From Candidatus Omnitrophota bacterium (GTDB taxonomy: Bacteria; Verrucomicrobiota; Verrucomicrobiia; Limisphaerales; UBA1319), in assembly GCA_023473405.1 (NCBI GenBank), contig JAMCZD010000508.1, forward strand, positions 7,972 to 16,960: a DNA stretch of 8,989 nucleotides. The letters run 5' to 3'. Made by a program: the position numbers and the translations under genes. Below are positions 6,752-8,989 of this stretch, piece after piece (within the stretch, counting starts at the first letter, position 1; each line of letters starts with the position of its first letter). The notes under the pieces are model-generated. The model had not been told where the DNA came from, did no database searches, and saw nothing but the letters and a program-made list of their open reading frames with translations.

Positions 6752-7088
6752 GCCGTGCGATCTCCCTTTCAGACTTAAACACAGAAAAGTGGGCTCTTTG
6801 CAAGCCGGCAGACCAGTTTCATGGACGGCCCTATATCTACCCGCAGCCAGCCGGCTTATCCAAAACGACACTCGCGCGGACTTTGTCACTGGCCCTGAGA
6901 CTTTTCCACGAACGATCCAGGCTTCCACGCCAAATCCGGTGCGGTCGCGAAGCGCGCTTGCCGCGCTCAAGAAGACGAATTCGAGGGGGGCCACGGGCCT
7001 TTACTTTCAGCGAATGGATCGGCCAAGTCGCGGTGGGCGCCCGGGGGGAAGAGCGGCCAACTGGGTAAGCGCGCGACGGAATGGAACA

Positions 7089-7116
7089 TTGATGCCCAAC
7101 CAAGGGGTCCTATAAT
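7089..7116 (+). promoter_or_regulatory. Predicted sigma70-type promoter
   Basis: TTGATG (7089-7094) and a perfect TATAAT (7111-7116) are separated by 16 nt. It would give an untranslated leader of roughly 115 nt for the gene at 7237. The local drop in GC content after 7110 fits a promoter and leader. Confidence 0.55.
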
Positions 7117-7223
7117 ATCAGATCAATTTTGGCTCCCATTTTATCGTGCAATGCCACCTAAAATGAACGGGAACCACTGTGCCGAGCCGATAGTCTTATT
7201 CCACGATTTCACCCTGGTAATTC

Positions 7224-7229
7224 GGAGAG
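7224..7229 (+). promoter_or_regulatory. Ribosome binding site for the gene at 7237
   Basis: GGAGAG lies 7 nt ahead of ATG 7237 and supports this start over the in-frame ATG at 7288. Confidence 0.7.
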
Positions 7230-7236
7230 CGCCATT

Positions 7237-7485
7237 ATGCAAATAACAAGTCTGATAAGTGAGTTGGTTAGCCGCGGCAAACGATCAATGTTCCAGGCAA
7301 TCGTCATATTGCCGTTCTGGATCGGAGCGGTATTTGCCTCACCGGCGGAAGAACCGGCCCTACGAACCGAGGCGAACGTGGCGGGATTCCCGTGGACGAC
7401 GAATTACGGGCGCATTTGTCCCGAGTACTTTGATGCCGCCGACGCGCGATTGGGCTACCTGGTCGAGCAAGGCTTCACGCCATGA
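7237..7485 (+). pseudogene. N-terminal fragment of exported apiosidase-like (DUF4038) protein
   Basis: 82 residues, against several hundred for a complete family member. A signal peptide is visible: basic start, hydrophobic AIVILPFWIGAVFA near 20-33, probable cleavage after Ala. The mature start, NVAGFPWTTNYGRICPEYFDAADARLGYLVEQGF, resembles the beginning of the apiosidase-like TIM-barrel domain (DUF4038) of secreted glycoside-hydrolase-like proteins. The protein stops at GFTP, just before the next conserved strand, where the sequence changes to an unrelated gene. It has its own promoter and ribosome binding site, so the 5' end is genuine. The break at about 7480 is either a deletion junction or a misassembly. 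Function is inferred from a short stretch only. Confidence 0.6.
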
Positions 7486-7865
7486 AAGTATGGCTCCGCC
7501 CATTCGAGGAGAAACTATACGAACTCTTTCTGACTCGCCCGATGCCGGGTAGCATGCACCAATACAACGGACAGGAGGTGGTGGCAGCCGGGGTATGCGC
7601 CCATCTCAATCGCGATGACTATGTAACCAGCACCCACCGTGGGCACGGACATTGCATCGCCAAGGGGGTTGCCCTGAACGCGATCATGGCTGAAGAAGGC
7701 ATTTACTCCCGGCCGCTCCGGTGCGGCGGGTATGCGTGCCCGACACGCCCATTGGTCCAAACGCTATTGACTCGAACTGGCGTTGTCCAGGTGTCGCCAC
7801 CGTTCGTGGAACGGACCAGGAAAATGTCGGCCTTATCCCCAGCGTTTTCTCCCGTGTCCGCATAA
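7482..7865 (+). pseudogene. Internal fragment of pyruvate/acetoin dehydrogenase E1 alpha gene
   Basis: Residues encoded by 7503-7694 are unmistakable: FEEKLYELFL, GSMHQYNGQEVVAAGVCAHL, DDYVTSTHRGHGH, IAKGVALNAIMAE. This is the N-terminal third of a thiamine-diphosphate-dependent E1 alpha subunit, which decarboxylates pyruvate, acetoin or a branched 2-oxoacid in a dehydrogenase complex. The residues before FEEK do not match the usual RMLxIRR lead-in, and after MAE the frame becomes unrelated, so the GGSMH and GDGAxxxG…N cofactor motifs are missing. The frame's ATG overlaps the previous stop (ATGA), which is coincidental because both ends are broken. No beta-subunit gene is adjacent. It cannot be functional as written. 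Confidence 0.8.
7695..7766. other. Junction filler between two broken genes
   Basis: About 70 nt lie between the last recognisable E1 alpha codon and the last recognisable codon of the minus-strand BNR gene. They match neither protein in any frame by eye, contain no adapter, and show no insertion-sequence end. Confidence 0.5.
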
Positions 7866-8989
7866 ACGACATAAAGATGGCTCGCCTTATTCGAATCGGG
7901 ATTGACCGCTACGACCGGGAACGGAAACGCATCAAAGGTGTCGCTGCCGTCAGCGCTGTTGGCACGCTTCAGATGAAGGTTGCCATTACTGCCATCTGAT
8001 GTCACGAGCTGGCAAACATTGGTTACCGGGCCAAGGGTTGCGCCACGATTCTGAACCTTCCTTGCCTTGAGCCAGTTTACGCCCGCGCCAGTGCGCTCAA
8101 ACCAGACCACGTGGGCAACGTGGTCGGGCCCAACCACGACGATGGCCGATTGCAGGTCGCTGACGATTGTCCCGTCAACTTCCCTGAGGAGGTTCGTCGT
8201 CCAATTATTAAGGTCGCCATTCGTCGACGTGGCCAGCCAAAGCCGTGTAGGGTTTGCAAAAGAAGTAAAATTGAGATAGACATCGTGCTGGCCCGTGCCG
8301 GTCGTATTATCCACCGTAATCCATGGTTTATCCGTCCTGATGATTTCGTCGCGCACCGTGGTGGGTTGGCCGAATGTCACACCGCTGTCGGTCGATTTCC
8401 AGAAAAGAATTCCTTTCCAGCCGTTAGTGCTGCGTGGGGAGGTGCCGGCCAGATATACCAAGTTCCAGGCCTTATCCACCGCCAGCACCGGATCGCCTGC
8501 GTCACCGTAATTGTTGGCACTCAGCGGAGGAACTCCCTTGTCCTCGAATGCGGTCCCTCCTGAATGGGAAATCGAGTAAGCGACCAAGCGAGAAATTGAA
8601 GACGTCAAGTAGTAATTCGCTCCAAACTGGTAAACGCCCTGATTCGAATCGACATAGCCCACAAGGACCGTCCCATTGAGCACGGCGCAGGTCGATTCAA
8701 ACTGCGTATTCTGCTCATTTCCATAATCCTGAGCCGGGTCATTGACCAGGATGTTCCAGGAGAGCTCGTATTCCTGCAGATCGCCCGGAAAGGCCGTGTG
8801 CGTGCGCGCGACGGTCCAGTTGAAGGTGTCGTTGGCGGTCCCATCCCCGTTCCGGTCCTCGAAATAATCGGGCAAACCGTTGGCATCGGTGTCCAAGGGC
8901 AGGTTCTGGCCGTTGAGCGCCACGTAATGCAGGCCAATGTCCACGAGCGAGTTGGTTTCTTTGGTCTGGGCGTTTACCAGTTTGGAGCG
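7703..8989 (-). CDS. BNR/Asp-box repeat (sialidase-like fold) exported protein, partial at both ends
   Basis: The frame is open to the window edge at 8989, so the N-terminus, where a signal peptide would be expected, lies outside. From the edge it reads LVNAQTKETNSLVDIGLHYVAL, then a calcium-binding type segment (DTDANGLPDYFEDRNGDGTAND), a combination frequent in large Verrucomicrobia surface proteins. The remainder is beta-propeller-like, with Asp boxes STDSGVTF and STNGGDTW and strands such as GDPVLAVDKAWNLVYLAG and HDVYLNFTS. Homology ends after TTPVRVN (about 7766); the last 21 residues to the stop at 7703 look unrelated. The C-terminus is therefore cut at the same place as the E1 alpha fragment facing it. 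It may bind or hydrolyse glycans, but no catalytic residues could be identified; 'sialidase' refers to fold only. Confidence 0.75.
   Translation of the reverse strand, partial: RSKLVNAQTKETNSLVDIGLHYVALNGQNLPLDTDANGLPDYFEDRNGDGTANDTFNWTVARTHTAFPGDLQEYELSWNILVNDPAQDYGNEQNTQFESTCAVLNGTVLVGYVDSNQGVYQFGANYYLTSSISRLVAYSISHSGGTAFEDKGVPPLSANNYGDAGDPVLAVDKAWNLVYLAGTSPRSTNGWKGILFWKSTDSGVTFGQPTTVRDEIIRTDKPWITVDNTTGTGQHDVYLNFTSFANPTRLWLATSTNGDLNNWTTNLLREVDGTIVSDLQSAIVVVGPDHVAHVVWFERTGAGVNWLKARKVQNRGATLGPVTNVCQLVTSDGSNGNLHLKRANSADGSDTFDAFPFPVVAVNPDSNKASHLYVVYADTGENAGDKADIFLVRSTNGGDTWTTPVRVNSVWTNGRVGHAYPPHRSGRE

Larger units (their letters stand above)
4697..6798 (+). mobile_element. ISAs1-type insertion sequence with DruA-fusion transposase (ends approximate)
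   Basis: The transposase at 4780-6691 and the terminator at 6708-6751 define the body of the element. No convincing terminal inverted repeats were found by eye. The only flanking similarity is a direct one: AAAGTGATGGCTCTT (4697-4711) against AAAGTGGGCTCTT (6786-6798), identical apart from a 2-nt gap. It could be a degraded target duplication around GGCTCTT, or chance. The true ends are therefore unproven. Confidence 0.5.
6752..7236. other. Intergenic region, no recognisable gene
   Basis: About 485 nt in which short open frames on both strands give Arg/Pro-rich peptides with no familiar motif. The right end of the insertion sequence probably lies near its start. The only signals noted are the promoter at 7089-7116 and the leader of the gene at 7237. 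Confidence 0.55.

Noticed and set aside
6605..7115. Overlapping open frames on both strands after the transposase
   Set aside because: They are low-complexity Arg/Pro/Ser-rich translations with no motif and no ribosome binding site.
1..8989. CRISPR array or tandem repeats
   Set aside because: No regularly spaced direct repeats were seen anywhere in the window.

Overview
The window looks like metagenome-derived DNA from the Verrucomicrobiota, probably the Pedosphaera/Limisphaera side. This is an inference. It rests on a Tat-exported Gfo/Idh/MocA oxidoreductase, an exported apiosidase-like fragment, a large BNR/Asp-box protein with a 'DIGLHYVAL…DTDANGLPDYFEDRNGDG'-type calcium-binding segment, and GC-rich codon use. 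No marker gene fixes the taxon.

Layout. 184-1474 (+) is a nickel-pincer lactate racemase homologue (LarA family). It is followed by a strong hairpin (1539-1562) and by an isocitrate lyase/PEP mutase superfamily enzyme (1605-2501, +). A tRNA-Glu(TTC) gene with encoded CCA and its own sigma70-type promoter lies at 2748-2823. A Tat-signal Gfo/Idh/MocA oxidoreductase occupies 3133-4428 (+). An insertion sequence follows: its transposase (4780-6691, +) is an N-terminal DruA-like DUF4338 domain fused to an ISAs1-type DDE transposase, broken once at a C8 run and followed by a bidirectional-looking terminator. The right end (7237-8989) is a patchwork of three cut genes: the start of an apiosidase-like (DUF4038) exported protein, an internal piece of a pyruvate/acetoin dehydrogenase E1-alpha gene, and, on the minus strand, the C-terminal part of a BNR-repeat protein running off the window.

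The most important observation concerns data quality. Two Illumina TruSeq adapter remnants are embedded in the sequence, at 846-865 inside larA and at 3595-3615 inside the oxidoreductase. The first creates a false frameshift: removing 19 nt restores a 423-residue LarA whose spacing matches the family exactly. The second replaces the seven residues (expected pattern VVQxGTQ) that follow KYNR, without shifting the frame. With these artefacts present, the C8 frameshift and the 7480-7770 gene mosaic should be treated as possible assembly errors until reads are inspected.

Biologically, the LarA homologue and the ICL/PEPM enzyme could form a small 2-hydroxyacid pathway (epimerisation followed by C-C cleavage or decarboxylation). 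The most unusual real gene is the DUF4338-ISAs1 fusion transposase, which links the poorly understood DruA domain of Druantia defence systems to a mobile element.
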